Positions 23,046 to 35,150 of a stretch of 64,000 nt of DNA are shown here, one piece after another (positions within the stretch are counted from its first letter, which is position 1; every line of letters starts with the position of its first letter). The notes beneath the pieces are model-generated. The model worked only from the letters and a program-made list of their open reading frames with translations. It was not told the DNA's origin and searched no databases. This stretch comes from Pempheris klunzingeri (lineage: Eukaryota; Chordata; Actinopteri; Acropomatiformes; Pempheridae), in contig NC_092012.1 in assembly GCF_042242105.1 (NCBI RefSeq), forward strand, positions 20,307,043 through 20,371,042. Direction: 5' to 3'. A program made the translations under genes and the position numbers.

Positions 23046-24661
23046 CAGCAGGGCAACAGTGAAAATGAATATTGAGTTTCAACTGTTTCTAACCACTGGT
23101 CTATTCATCTGCACCCTCAGTCAGACCATTCAGCAGCCCCACCCTCACACACACACACACTCACTGGCCCCACCTACCCAGTACACACACACACACACAC
23201 ACACCCTACTCCACCCAGTGCAGTGGTCTGCTGGCCATATGTCAGCCCATCTCCTCTGAGACACCTCTCCTGGGACCCCCACTCCTTTTGTATATGTGTC
23301 TGTGTGTGTTCTGTAATGTGTTTGCCATCTCCTCTAACCATCTACAGAGTCTCTCTAGCAACAAACTGGCTCAAGCAATGTCCACGCAAGACATTTACTT
23401 AAATGTATTAAATCTGAGGTAAACACAGAGCAAACAATGGGGAGTGGGGTCAGCAAAGAAAGCTGCGCATGGGCGTTGAGGGTGCGAACCAAAAGAAGGT
23501 GTTTCAGGGTGGAAAGAGGAGAGAGAAGGTGGCCCCCAAACCAAAAACCTAGTCAAAGTCAAAGACAATAAACCAATATAAAAATGGAAATGTCTCACAT
23601 TTAAACACATAGTCTGTTTAAATTCCCAGTGCATTGATGGGATCTTTGGGAAAGACTCTTACCAACAATGAGCCAAACCTCCAACCACCGAAGCTCATCT
23701 TACCAGATCCAGTCCTCCACCCACCAACCTTGGATCCTGGGAGCAATTTAAGGGTGAGAAGAATACTAAAAAAAGAGACGCATGTGAATTAGTAAAAAGT
23801 CACATGGCAAAACAAATTGGTGCTTGACAGTTTCCGAGTGTTTGCAGTTAATATCCAAGTGAGTGAAAACAGCACCCATCTGAAACCCAAAAGGTTCCTC
23901 TGAACTCACTAGCCAACCAACATGTATTGAGACACAAAACACAAAGAGGTGACCAAGCTTCAACAAAGCTCACACAAACAAAACCAACCAAAGCTTGAGC
24001 TGTAGCTGTGTAACTTTAGCATGTGGAGGTTCCTCACTGCCATTACATTAGTTCCTCACTCAGCACTGCAGCCATGTGGGTAAAGGGGCTAAACTCACCA
24101 GACACGTACCTTTATTCCCCAATAAAGGGGTTGGCAAGACAGTTAAAGGACCAATGCTGCTACCCTCCAACATCCACTAAAACAAACTGGTCTGGTTTCT
24201 CTGACATAAACTATTTTCTGCTGTGAGTTTCAGAATTAAAAACAGTAGATGTGTTTTAATGTGAACCTGCTGAAACCAGCAGGCCCCTGTGGCTTGTCTG
24301 CCTGCAGGGCATCACTGACGCTAATTTCCTGAGACATGATGGTAAACTCCGAATTTGGGTTGTAGAGTGCTGTGATTGTGGCGTCTGTGTGTGTGTGTTT
24401 GCTTCTGTCTGTCTGACTGTCTATAGACACATTAATGTGAACACAATAACTCAAGAACAACAGAAGAATAAAACAACTTTCCCACCAAGCAGTGCTGCCC
24501 GGACCCAAATGATCTCTTCTCGTAAATATGGAGGGTGTTTTCCTGAAGGTGGAGCCAAAGCCATCAGAGTTCCAACCCCTGATATTGTTTTAATTTGAGT
24601 TAAGGGTGCACACTCTCAGACTGTCGCTTCTGGAAGAAGCAACACATTTCATGTTTCATTT

Positions 24662-24716
24662 CAAATATTTCTGTCACATTTCATGTGCAACACATGAAAT
24701 GTGACAGAAATATTTG
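24662..24716. repeat. Perfect inverted repeat, 26-bp arms and 3-base loop
   Basis: The left arm (24662-24687) and the right arm (24691-24716) are exact reverse complements around the loop CAA. No flanking target duplication is evident. It could be a cruciform or hairpin-forming sequence, a small inverted duplication, or an RNA hairpin if transcribed. Confidence 0.95.
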
Positions 24717-27700
24717 TGTTTAGAATAAAAAAGCAGAAGAAGAGAAGTTCAGAGTCGTTCAATTCCAGCTGCACAGTTTGTTTCCCAGAGGAAAATGTAG
24801 TGGTGCATTGGGGGGAGTTTTAGCATCCACACTGCTCATCATTTTGGATAACTGCACAACTTGTTAGGGATTAAACCCCAACTCACTCATTAACCAACCA
24901 ACTGTCTAAAGCACAGCTATGGCATGAGCATTGAGAGGTGACTGAAAGAATGAGTTTGTTGGTACAAGTAGCCAAAGTGAGTTTCCTTTACAAGCCGCTG
25001 TCTGTCTCTCGTGCATCTGATGGAACAGATAAACCTCTATTTTAAACAATGACGCTTTCAAGACAGGCTGTGTGACATCACACATTTCTTTTGTGTGTGA
25101 ACGCAGCCGGAGTGTATTTTCTTCTATGTTATACGTGTAATCTAAGTGATTGTGTGAGGGGCTCTGAGGGTATGCTCTACCTGAACGCATCCTGCAGAGA
25201 CACAGATGGAGCTCTGGAGCTGCTGCTGCTCTGCTGATGTTCTGCTCACAGCTTTGTAGAGACAGGGTGAGGGACTCAAACATCTGCATGCAGCTCAGTT
25301 GCTGTTTCTCCTCGGTAAAAGGTGTCAGGATGAGATTGTTGGGCATCTGAGTAGGATGCCTCCATGTGAAGGTATTCTGTGCATGTGGAAGGAGAGGCTG
25401 ACCCCGAGCACATTAGAGGGATTACATATCCCATCTGTCCTGTGAACTCCTCTGCATCCTTTACATTGTGCTGCAGAATGTGGTTAAAGAAGAGGCCATC
25501 TGGGCCTCCTCCGCCTGCAGTAAATGGATGGGGGCTCCTCTCAGTTTTAATTTTAATGCTGTTAGGAGATGTTTTATAGAAACTGTGTGTGTGTGTGTAG
25601 AGACATCTTTAAGGGAACAATCAGCTTGTGGGTAGTATAGCAGTAAAACACACACACAGGGATCCCCCTCTAATACAGCAGTATGGGACCAACTGGAGCA
25701 TCCTGGTTGTTTGGCAGCTGAAAATCATTCCATGTTGTGGTGTTTTGTGTGAGTCCAAATTATGATCTTGGTTTAATGTCAACCACCTAAATTCTTTCCC
25801 ATTTTGTTGGTCTCTCACCACTGTCTCCACTATCAGACATGCCTTACATATACTGTTACATTTTCCATAAGTAATACTTGTGTTGTTATTAGTGTTAATG
25901 TTGATTTGTTGTCATTGAGAAGAGTCATGGCATGTATTCCTCACCCCACAAGACAAGAGACAATTGTTTCCTGATTCATAAGATTCAAAACTTTGAGAGG
26001 AGAAGAATTTACGGTCTTGTTTCACCCGTCAGCAACAGAGGAGCAAATAGACATTTGACTTCTCATTGTTTTAGTCAGCCTGTTTGCCTGTTTGGTGGCG
26101 ATGTGACTGTGAGTCACACTTTGTTAGTGGATGAAGGAGACCTGAAGAAAGCAGCGGTAAAGCATGCAGTTCGCTTGCCTCCCTCAGTATGTGTGTCCGG
26201 ATGTAAGTGTGTGCAATCACCAGAGAATCAGTTGCAGCAGTAGGATATTTCACAAAATATCCTATTTTCCACAAAATGCTGAAACAGTTTCAGTTACTAA
26301 TGCTTTAGAGATCAGTTATACGCCATTGATGGGAACAACTTTGGGGTTCACCTTTTGGAAAAAAATATTTGGTGTTTATCCTTTTCGGACATGACACTTA
26401 GCTACGACCAGGAAGATGACTCCAACAGATTGTTCAGCCACGAGCATCCATGTATCTGTTTATTTATTATAAAACTCATAAAAATAAAAATCATAAAAGG
26501 TGCCTCAGTAGAAAATGGTACCAAAAACATATCTTATCACTTAAACATGGAGGCGTCTAGCTTTGCATAAGGTTTTCAGTGATGTCGGAAATCTTTGACA
26601 GTTAAAGGAGTACTTCCAAGACTCACTGTTGAAAACAGGTAAGGGAGCAAACCAGAGATATCATCTTTTTCATTACATGCATTATTACCCACAATGCAAC
26701 TCGACCTCTGGTCAGAGATTTGGTGTGTTCTTCTAGTAGCGGCGAATGTAGCCTCCAGCCTCAAGCAGGGATGAGGAGCAGGCCAGAGAGGTCTGGCAAG
26801 CTCACATCTTTCTAAGTTCAAAAACCCCTTAAATTTTTAACTTTTAAATGTTCAACCTCAACCCCCGTCGACTCAAGTGACATCAATGGAGGTGATTTAT
26901 CGAACCGAAGTCTGACAGAACAAGAAAATTGGAGGGAGACGAATCACATGCTCATACATATTTTGAATAAATCAGTTTACATAATCTGTCTGAACTGCCT
27001 TCGTGTTTACACCATGACCTGAGACTGTTACTTTTTCTAAAAGTCAAATTTGAGCATATGCAAACTAACTTCAGACTAACATTTGAACAGAAGCCATACC
27101 ACATATATGGATGATGTGTGGGTCTGAGGCACAGGGATACACTGACTGTCACATAAGCATGTTTGGCCATCACATGTTAGTGTCTGACCCCCCCCCCCAT
27201 AGAGTCTTTACATTTTCCTGAATGGTGTGAACAACTGCACTCTATGTGTGGATTGTGGATCTCCAGACCTCCGTGATCTCAGTGAGCACAGACTGAGGCC
27301 TGATTCTGAAGCGTCTCCTTTTTGTGTCTTGGCTCTGTTTGGAGCATTTGTAAACTTATCTTGGTTGACAGATGATGAACACAATGTATCTCTGTGTATG
27401 TGGGGGGTGTAATATTGTGCAACAACAATTGAATCATAGAAAATATTCAGCAAACACAGCATTACTGACCACAGTATTGTCAACTAGTTATGGTTAACCA
27501 AGACGTCTCTCTGCATTCTGTATGTAAGCATGCAAGCTATGGTCGTGAAGCACATCTGGTTGTGTGTGTTTGGGAGCGTTTTAGCTGCGAACTCTTCTGG
27601 CCTCAGACCACTTTCCAACTTTGTTGTTTATTTCTCTCTTCTTCTCTTGAGGTCTTCTTTTGTTTTGTTTTCTCTTCTCTGAGATCATTCTCACCACTTT

Positions 27701-28011
27701 CTCTCTTTTTTCATCCCCTCTACTTCTTTCACTTCAGTCTTTATTAAGCAGATCTGTGTGGGATTTTTGTGGAATTTTGTGCAGTTGTACGGTCCTCAGA
27801 GCCGTGCAGAGACATCTGTCCCTCCTCCCTCCAACTATAAATACAAGTCTTTAGTTCTGCTGAGAGCAAAGAGTTTTAGATAATTTATTCTCCGCTGGGT
27901 CAAGACAGGAATGTTTGTCTATGTGTACCTGTCTGTCTGTTAGTATATTATTGGTCAGACATCCACAAAAACCCATGAGGTCTTACACACACATGTTATA
28001 ACATTCAAATC

Positions 28012-28014
<3 letters not shown>

Positions 28015-28051
<37 letters not shown>
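28015..28051. repeat. (CA)n microsatellite
   Basis: An uninterrupted CA run of about 18 units in the gene desert. Confidence 0.95.
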
Positions 28052-28052
<1 letters not shown>

Positions 28053-29939
28053 CAGTGCAGTATAATCCTAATTCTTCACACATACTTCACTTTAGCTCAG
28101 CAGTTCTACCTGTGTTTACTTTGTTTTTGTGAACTTCCTGACACAGTGAGCCACAGTGTGTGCGTGCAGTTTGCACTGACACAGTGACTCCTTCCATCTG
28201 CAGCTATTTTGTGTTCATCCTACTGATGAAAGAAACACCCATTGTTCTGTCTCTTACTATGAGACAGACATCTTCACAGATGTCTGTGGGTTTTGCCCCT
28301 GCAATTGTAATCCACAATATAAGCAAATACATGAGTACATGAGTGTGGTGGGTAGTATCTTTTGACAACAGTGGAAAAATAACTCAAATGTGTAACCTAA
28401 TGTCTAATATTAGGTCTGAGCCTAACTTACAGTAACAGTAAGTAATAGTATAGCTGTGAGTTTTAGCAGGAGAGTGTAGTATTTATTGAAGAATGGGCTC
28501 TTTGAGAGTCGTAAAGCTCCTATAATAAATATTTTGATGGATCAAGCTTTGTATGTGGGGCAGGGAGCTCAGAAAAAGTTCATGCATGTTGAGATCATAA
28601 TGATCTAACTCCTAGTACTGTAGGTAATAGGAGTTTATCATGTCCGTGGTCCCACTAGGTTAGTATCCACTACATATGCTGAGGTCTGAATTGTGACAAT
28701 GCAGCCATATTCAACAGGCTTATTATAATATTATAATTTCCATGTAAATCATTATCTTGCAGAGTAACTTGCAATAAATAATTTAAAAAATATATAGTGC
28801 ACTATATTTAAAATATCATAGAAATATCAAGTCCTGCACATGGAAGTACAGATAAGCATCAGTACCTCACAACTGTTTATCCCAGCTCATTGGCCCAGTG
28901 GTTCTTTACAGTGTCTGAGTATCTGGCTTCATCACATTTGCCCACTTTTTAAAGCATCACTAGTTTAGGAACAATGTGCAGTGATCGTCACCACTTAATC
29001 CAACCAGATATGAGTTTGTGTTGTTCAATAAAAGTAGTAAATCTGAGCCCTTCATCTTAAACGCAGTGCAAAAAACCTGAGATTGTAGAAAAAAATCCAC
29101 AAGACCTCGGATTTGAATTACAAAGATCTTCTTCTACATATTTCGTGAACCTAAATTGGATCATCTCTTTATGAGCACTATTTGTTCTGTGGACTGCAGT
29201 GTGGTCACATTCCTTTTTATTTTCCTGAGCCCTACAAGATCAGAGGAAGAACAGCACACATGGATTCTGTTTTGCTGCGGATTCTCCCTTTAACTAGATC
29301 ATCAGTAGCAAGCTCATGCTGTCCCCCCCCCCTGCTGCTGGAAACTACCGTGCCTGTTCCACTTCTCAATGGCATTCCTGTGTTAATGCATGAATCATGA
29401 CACTTTGAGCCTGTGCTTCTCTTTCTTCCTTTCCCTCGCTCTCATTCATACCGTTCTCTGTCACTCTCTTTCTCTCCGTAACGGTTTAACCCTCCACAGA
29501 TGACTTTGTGTAGGGACTTCCTCTGAAGTGCTGATGGGTCACACGCATGACGAGCAGGTTAACAAGCAGGCAGGTTTGGGAGGTGGGGATAGGGGGTCAT
29601 GGTCAAAGGTCAGGATAACAGGGAAATCCCAGAGCTCAATGCAGGGCCACTCATCCTCCTGTGGGTCTAGATCTGCTGTATCGGCACCTCGTACACACTA
29701 CCTCTGTAACAGGTGACACAGGAATGCCTGCTGCTGATCACTTCTTCTACCTTCAACATAGAGTGTTTACAACTACAATACATATGGCTTATGACCAGTA
29801 TCCCTGTGTGTGCCATACTGTGAGCAACAGGTGGTTTTTTAATACAACAGAGACGACTCGGTAAATGGCGTGCATCGCTTCTAATACAGAAATGCAAGAA
29901 TGCAAAAAAGCAGCTTGTCGCTGTGACTTTTTTTGTCTG

Positions 29940-30520
29940 TGTTGGATTAGGGAGATCTTCTGTATATGAATGCTTCTGCTCAATGTCTTCAATTGGTTGA
30001 CACTGTTTACCATGCTTCTCTGAGATTCATTACCAATTTTAAAGTGTTGACACACACTGTGGGTTACAGGAGGATCGGTCATTGGTATACTTTCATATAT
30101 AAGGCAACACTCGGACTACTGCCTACCTACATTTGTACCTAAATTGCACGGAGAAGTGCTGATCCTTACTTTTTCCTTATCATTTCTTGCACTCTGTTCC
30201 ATATGCCGTTGGGCAAAAAGGCTTTTGTCCACTCTGCACCTTTTCCATGGAATATGTTGCAGAAAGACTGGAAACTAACAGTTAATCTCATTGAGCGCTT
30301 TTAAATCCAAACTGAGAGTTCTTGAGGTCGACTCCACAATATTCTCGCTTTTTCACAATCTGCTTCTAAGTTTAATGTTTTTTTCTTTTCAGTTGTCTTT
30401 TGTCTTTTGTATTTTAACTGTGTGATTTTGCTGCTGTCTGTCTTGGCCAGGACTCCCTTGAAAAAGAGGTTCTTAATCTCAATGGGATTCTCCTGGTTAA
30501 ATAAAGGTTAAAGAAAAAAA
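29940..30520 (+). mobile_element. Truncated LINE: reverse-transcriptase C-terminal end and 3' tail
   Basis: Reading from 29969, one frame gives short stretches typical of the C-terminal part of LINE ORF2 proteins: DTVYHASLRFIT, HWYTFIYKATLG, LPTYIC, GKKAFVHSAP and WNMLQKDWKL. It has one internal stop after LPTYICT and ends near 30303. A non-coding tail follows, ending CTGGTTAAATAAAGG at about 30508 with a short A-rich end. The residues suggest an L1/Tx1-like non-LTR element. It is 5'-truncated and inactive. Confidence 0.8.
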
Positions 30521-33040
30521 GAAAAGAAAAAAGAGAAGTGTAAAGTGGATATAAATAGTGTGTGAATAAAAGACCACATAATACATACACACAGAATTTA
30601 GACATAGAAAATGAGCTGAGATAAAGCACAAGTGTTTTCAAAGAAGGTTTAAAATGCTTCAGTTAATTATTTCAGAGAAAGTCCTTTATCTGGGAACTGT
30701 GTCGTCTTATTTCTGCTGCCAGTCTGTCTTCGTGGTAGCAATCAGCTGGGTTGTGCAGTGACTGCAGTACTCCCTTAAACACAATGTGCATGATCGAAAG
30801 TGCATCATGTCAGGGGGAAAAAAAAAGAGGAAAAGCAGTTTAACTGATCTTTTAAAGTCACACCACAGTGGCGTCTTCCTTTGTGTAAATCACAATCATG
30901 GCTGTAAATGCCTGACTGGAAACTCTTTGATCACAGTGAAAATGAATGAGAGAGAGAGAGTAGAGAGAGAGAGAGGGGGTATGTCTACATGTCTACATTT
31001 CACTGGTGAGGTGCACTCTAGGCGGTGTTGCCAGGTCATCTTTTTCGAACTGGACTCGTGGGCACCTTTGGTGTAATTTGGAAGACAACACTGACTGCAG
31101 ACTAAATGCTTCACTGCGCAGAATCCACTATAAGCAGCACTACAACACTATAGCACACAGTACTCCTGTTTTTTTTTATTTTTTACAATGGCATCCATGC
31201 CAGGTGAGGGGGCTTCCAGCCATTATAGGATGGTGTATAACTTTATCAAAGAGAATCAGAGAAAACAGGAAACAAACCCCGTGACACTACAGACTACTTA
31301 CAGGGGATGGAAAGTTCTGTTGGTAACCTGTGGGCAAAGAAAACATTAGAGCTGCTTTTCGGTTGCAAACCCATCATTTTCAAATGCATTTTTTGGAAAA
31401 AATATTTCTGCAGGGTCTGACAACTGCTCCCAACACACACACAAACACACCACACACATTGTGCCTGTGTGGTTGGGGGGAACAGCACAGTAAAAAAGCT
31501 GATGGCTCTTCAGCAGTTACATGCCGCCTCATCCTGCTCTTTGATAAGCACAGCCACTTCCCTTTAGCATGGGAATGACAAACACACATACTCTCAATCA
31601 CACTTGATCTCCATCATACATTTATCCTTCGTGGTTGTGTACAAACTAAGCTGGAAGTTTTGAAAATGCATCATCTTGTTAATAACGTACAAAAACTGGA
31701 GCAAAGTGCACTTCCAGCTCTCTGTCACCTCGACCTCCTTCTGCTAACGTTCATTTTGAAAGTCAATATACTGATAACCACTACATAGTGAATGCCAAAC
31801 ACACAGCATTGGTCTGTATTAATATTCATGTTGGCAGAAGGCTTTGCAAGCCTAAAAGAATGATTTCATTTTGGTGGACAGATTGCTGTATTGACACACA
31901 AAATCAATGATTTAGTGGGAGACCCACAGAAAAGTAGCAGAGCTGTGACCAATTCATTAACAGATGCTGGCTGTGATGCACGCTGTTGTTTGCAGAGTAG
32001 AAAGGGGCAAAAGATGAAGAGATTTAGCTGTTTTTCTATTGTTCAGATGTGCCAGTGTGGACGGCAAACTTGTCAGACACAGCCTGAAAATACCAGTGTG
32101 GATGAAAGCCATTTCTACATGTTAGCAACATTTTCAGATTCACCCGCCTCAGTCTTAACCGTATAATTTTGCATGTGCGAAAGAGATAAAGAGATCAAGA
32201 GCTAATGAGAGAGGAAAAACGGCACACTGTGCTCACACCCAGAAGATGAGTAAGATGCTGAGCAAGACACAAGAAAGGAAGAGAGAACTCTCACAGAATC
32301 CTTAAATAGTACAAATGAGTCCCAGTCTCTCTTTAACATGTATCTGACAAAAGGAACAGGATGTGTTTGTGTCCATGTGCGTGTGTGTGTGTGTCTGTGT
32401 GTGTGTGTATATGCATGTGTGTGTGCTGATGGGTGAGAGAGAGGCAGCAATAGTGTTTAAAAGGCACAGTGTCAGTGTTCAAACAAGCCACTTGTCACTT
32501 TGGGCCAATTTTGAGACTGAAATTATGAACAGGTTTAGATGTGAGATGTCCCACAACAAAACAAAACCGTCTGGTGTGAATTTGGCCTTAGAAAATCTGA
32601 AGAACATACACACCATCTCCTCTTAAGTGGTGTAACCCTGATGATCCTGCCTTTAGCTGTGTCCGTGGGCGTGTGTGTGTGATCAAACATTTTCCACAGA
32701 AACAAACAGCAGTGAAACAACACGACGGCGAGCTACTCGATTGAAAACGCAGGCATGTTTTTTACATCACTGCAAAATAACCATTTAACATGTGGGCATG
32801 TTTGTGAGGAAACACAAACATGCACGGCTGTCACAGTGAATGGATCATTCCTGCGGTTTTGATTTTTTTTTATTGCAGCAAGGAAGGACTCGCATACAGA
32901 CAACAAGAAGGAGTCTAGATTTTAAATATCTCTATGTGTTACATTACAGGCTATACAGACAGAGGTAAAAAAAAAAAAAGTACATTGAGTGCAAATGCAC
33001 AAATGTTCGAGTTCATGTTGAGCAGAACAGAATGGTGGAT

Positions 33041-33556
33041 GCACGATGAGTCACCCTATCAATGGGTCACTCTACAGGTGCACCTAATCAATGATCGAGG
33101 ACTTGATTAAACACACAAGCAGCCAATTACCAGCAGGTCAGGTCATCACAAACGCATTACAACTACATGATTCCACAGCATCAACACAGACGCACACACA
33201 TACTGATGTATTTACATATCAATGGTAGTTTTCACATGGGGACCCACTGATGTAGGAAGAAAGATAGAGTCACAGAAAACAGGTCATATCTAGTTCTTTA
33301 TCTAAGTCACAGGAGTGAAGCATTTTAGGGTAGAGGACATACCTGCATTCACACTGGAGTGAAATCTGATCCACATTTCTGCCACGACAATCAGGAATCA
33401 TCATGTCAGTGCCACAGAGTGCCAAATCAAATAGAATGATCTGTCTGTGTTGATGCAATAGAATTATTTTATATTGATGTGTTGATGAGCACACAAAACA
33501 GATCATCCATTAGGTGCACCTGTAGAGTAACTCACATATAGGGTGACTCGTCATGC
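33041..33556. mobile_element. Non-autonomous DNA transposon with 56-bp terminal inverted repeats
   Basis: Positions 33041-33096 and the reverse complement of 33501-33556 match at 47 of 56 bases without gaps, sharing CTCTACAGGTGCACCTAAT and GAGTCACCCTAT. The interior (about 400 bases) has no long open frame. The size and inverted ends indicate a MITE-like element. I cannot see a clear target-site duplication, so the superfamily is unknown. The ends carry an AP-1-like TGAGTCAC. Confidence 0.75.
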
Positions 33557-34029
33557 CTCACTGTGCACTGAGGAACCTTTGCAGATTTTATCATTGTCGG
33601 TACATTCCTGCAATGTAACACAGAAATGTTTATAACCCAGAGTCTAGTCTGGATTCCTTTTCTTCTCTCTGTGTGAGAGGAGGACAAAGGAGAGAACTAC
33701 ATCTGATCTCTTAGCCCATTAGCTATGACTCTCTTAGCTTAATGCCAAACATTTTCCACAACTTCTACTTGCATTATCATGAAATGGTGGGACAGTTGTA
33801 AGCAGAGCTGCTTCTTTTCTTGGTGTTTCTAAAATACTGCCAATCAGCCACCTTCTTAATGTAAGAAGGGAGAATATGGTCTGTACCAGTATCACACCAA
33901 AGTGTGTATCAGATTTCTCCTCTTGGTTTGACTTGCTGACAGCATTGCTTGGCAGTCACAACTGCAATTCTATCCAAATACAATGAAGATTAAATAAGTT
34001 AAAGAGGATTTGAAGTTGTCTGTGTTCTA

Positions 34030-34042
34030 TGACCTATGACCT
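34030..34042 (-). promoter_or_regulatory. Perfect DR1 nuclear-receptor motif (candidate PPAR/RXR site)
   Basis: TGACCTATGACCT reads on the minus strand as two exact AGGTCA half-sites one base apart, the DR1 arrangement bound by PPAR/RXR, HNF4 and COUP-TF. A third, weaker TGA(T)G half follows. It is in the gene desert, so function is only a possibility. Confidence 0.35.
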
Positions 34043-34138
34043 ATGATGTGCTCTGGAAAATGGCCAAAGTGTATGTTAATAGACTAAAGCTTACGAAGCT
34101 GGTGGTATGTTCCTTTAATGTGCACCATTGATTTCTGT

Positions 34139-34331
34139 TGTGTGTGTGTGTGTGTGTGTGTGTGTGAGCATGTGTATTAGAAGGTTAGTTACAGGATCAT
34201 CTCCTACCGTCAATGAGGTGTGAACCCCAGATTTCTCACATCCCCCCACCCCCCTTTACACCAGCCCAGGTGTCAAAGCCCCCACTGAGGTGACACTTAT
34301 CACTGGTCTGGGAAAGAGCTGCTCTGCAACA

Positions 34332-34365
<34 letters not shown>

Positions 34366-34371
34366 ACACAG
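34139..34371. repeat. Pair of GT (34139-34167) and CA (34330-34371) microsatellites
   Basis: A GT run and, 160 bases later, a CA run. Together they are partly self-complementary. Confidence 0.93.
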
Positions 34372-34767
34372 ACGCTCAGATACCAGAGGATGACCTTGGT
34401 TGGAAAATGTCTCTCCTTCTCACCAGATATTAAAGTCTATAGATTATCAGGTCTAGACAAGACTGATAAAATGACTTGTTTCCCTGGCGATGTGCTTGGC
34501 AACAGCACCAGCCACTGAATTGTCTTTTAAGTCTCTCATTTGTCTCAGCTCTGAATTAAACTATCTATTTAAAGATTTTGCCCTTACTACTGTTCACTGA
34601 TCTACATCATGCATTAACACACATACACACACACACACTCACAGATTTATCTATGACCACCTGCCTGGTGTCTGTTTTTAGGCAGTGTATCTTGCTATGT
34701 TCTCCCTCCTCCTTTCCTCTGAAGATAAAAATGTCACTCACACTGCAGAGGATGTGTTTGTATGCGT

Positions 34768-34780
34768 GCATGTGTGTGTG

Positions 34781-34846
<66 letters not shown>

Positions 34847-34850
34847 TGTG
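34768..34850. repeat. (GT)n microsatellite, about 80 bases
   Basis: A long GT run, with a few GCAT and TATG interruptions at the edges. Confidence 0.96.
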
Positions 34851-35067
34851 GAGATGATTTTGGATGCTGAGTCACCCAGAGCAGATAACACAGCAGACAG
34901 ACAAACACATCAGAGTTAATAATAATAAACCCAAAAAGTTTACAGTCATACGTTGTTCTTGTGCTAGAAATGGCAGCTTCTTTTGGGTTGTACAGGTTCA
35001 CCATGCAATACAATGCTTCAACAAGGATGTAGAGCACAAACACGCGTGTAGAATATAAACATTTGTG

Positions 35068-35150
35068 GAGGACAGTAGCCAAATGGTTACAGAAGTGACC
35101 TCGTGACCAGAGGGTTCAAATTCCTGAAGCGCCTGGCAGGGAAAGTGGCT
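35068..35150 (+). mobile_element. tRNA-derived SINE fragment, second family
   Basis: It contains an A box TAGCCAAATGG (35076-35086) and a B box GGTTCAAATTC (35113-35123) at tRNA-like spacing. The head differs from the SINE at 12031, so it is a separate family or tRNA source. The 3' end is not defined. Confidence 0.6.

Noticed and set aside
35068..35150. Possible functional tRNA gene
   Set aside because: A and B boxes are present, but the sequence does not fold into a proper acceptor stem; it fits a SINE head better.
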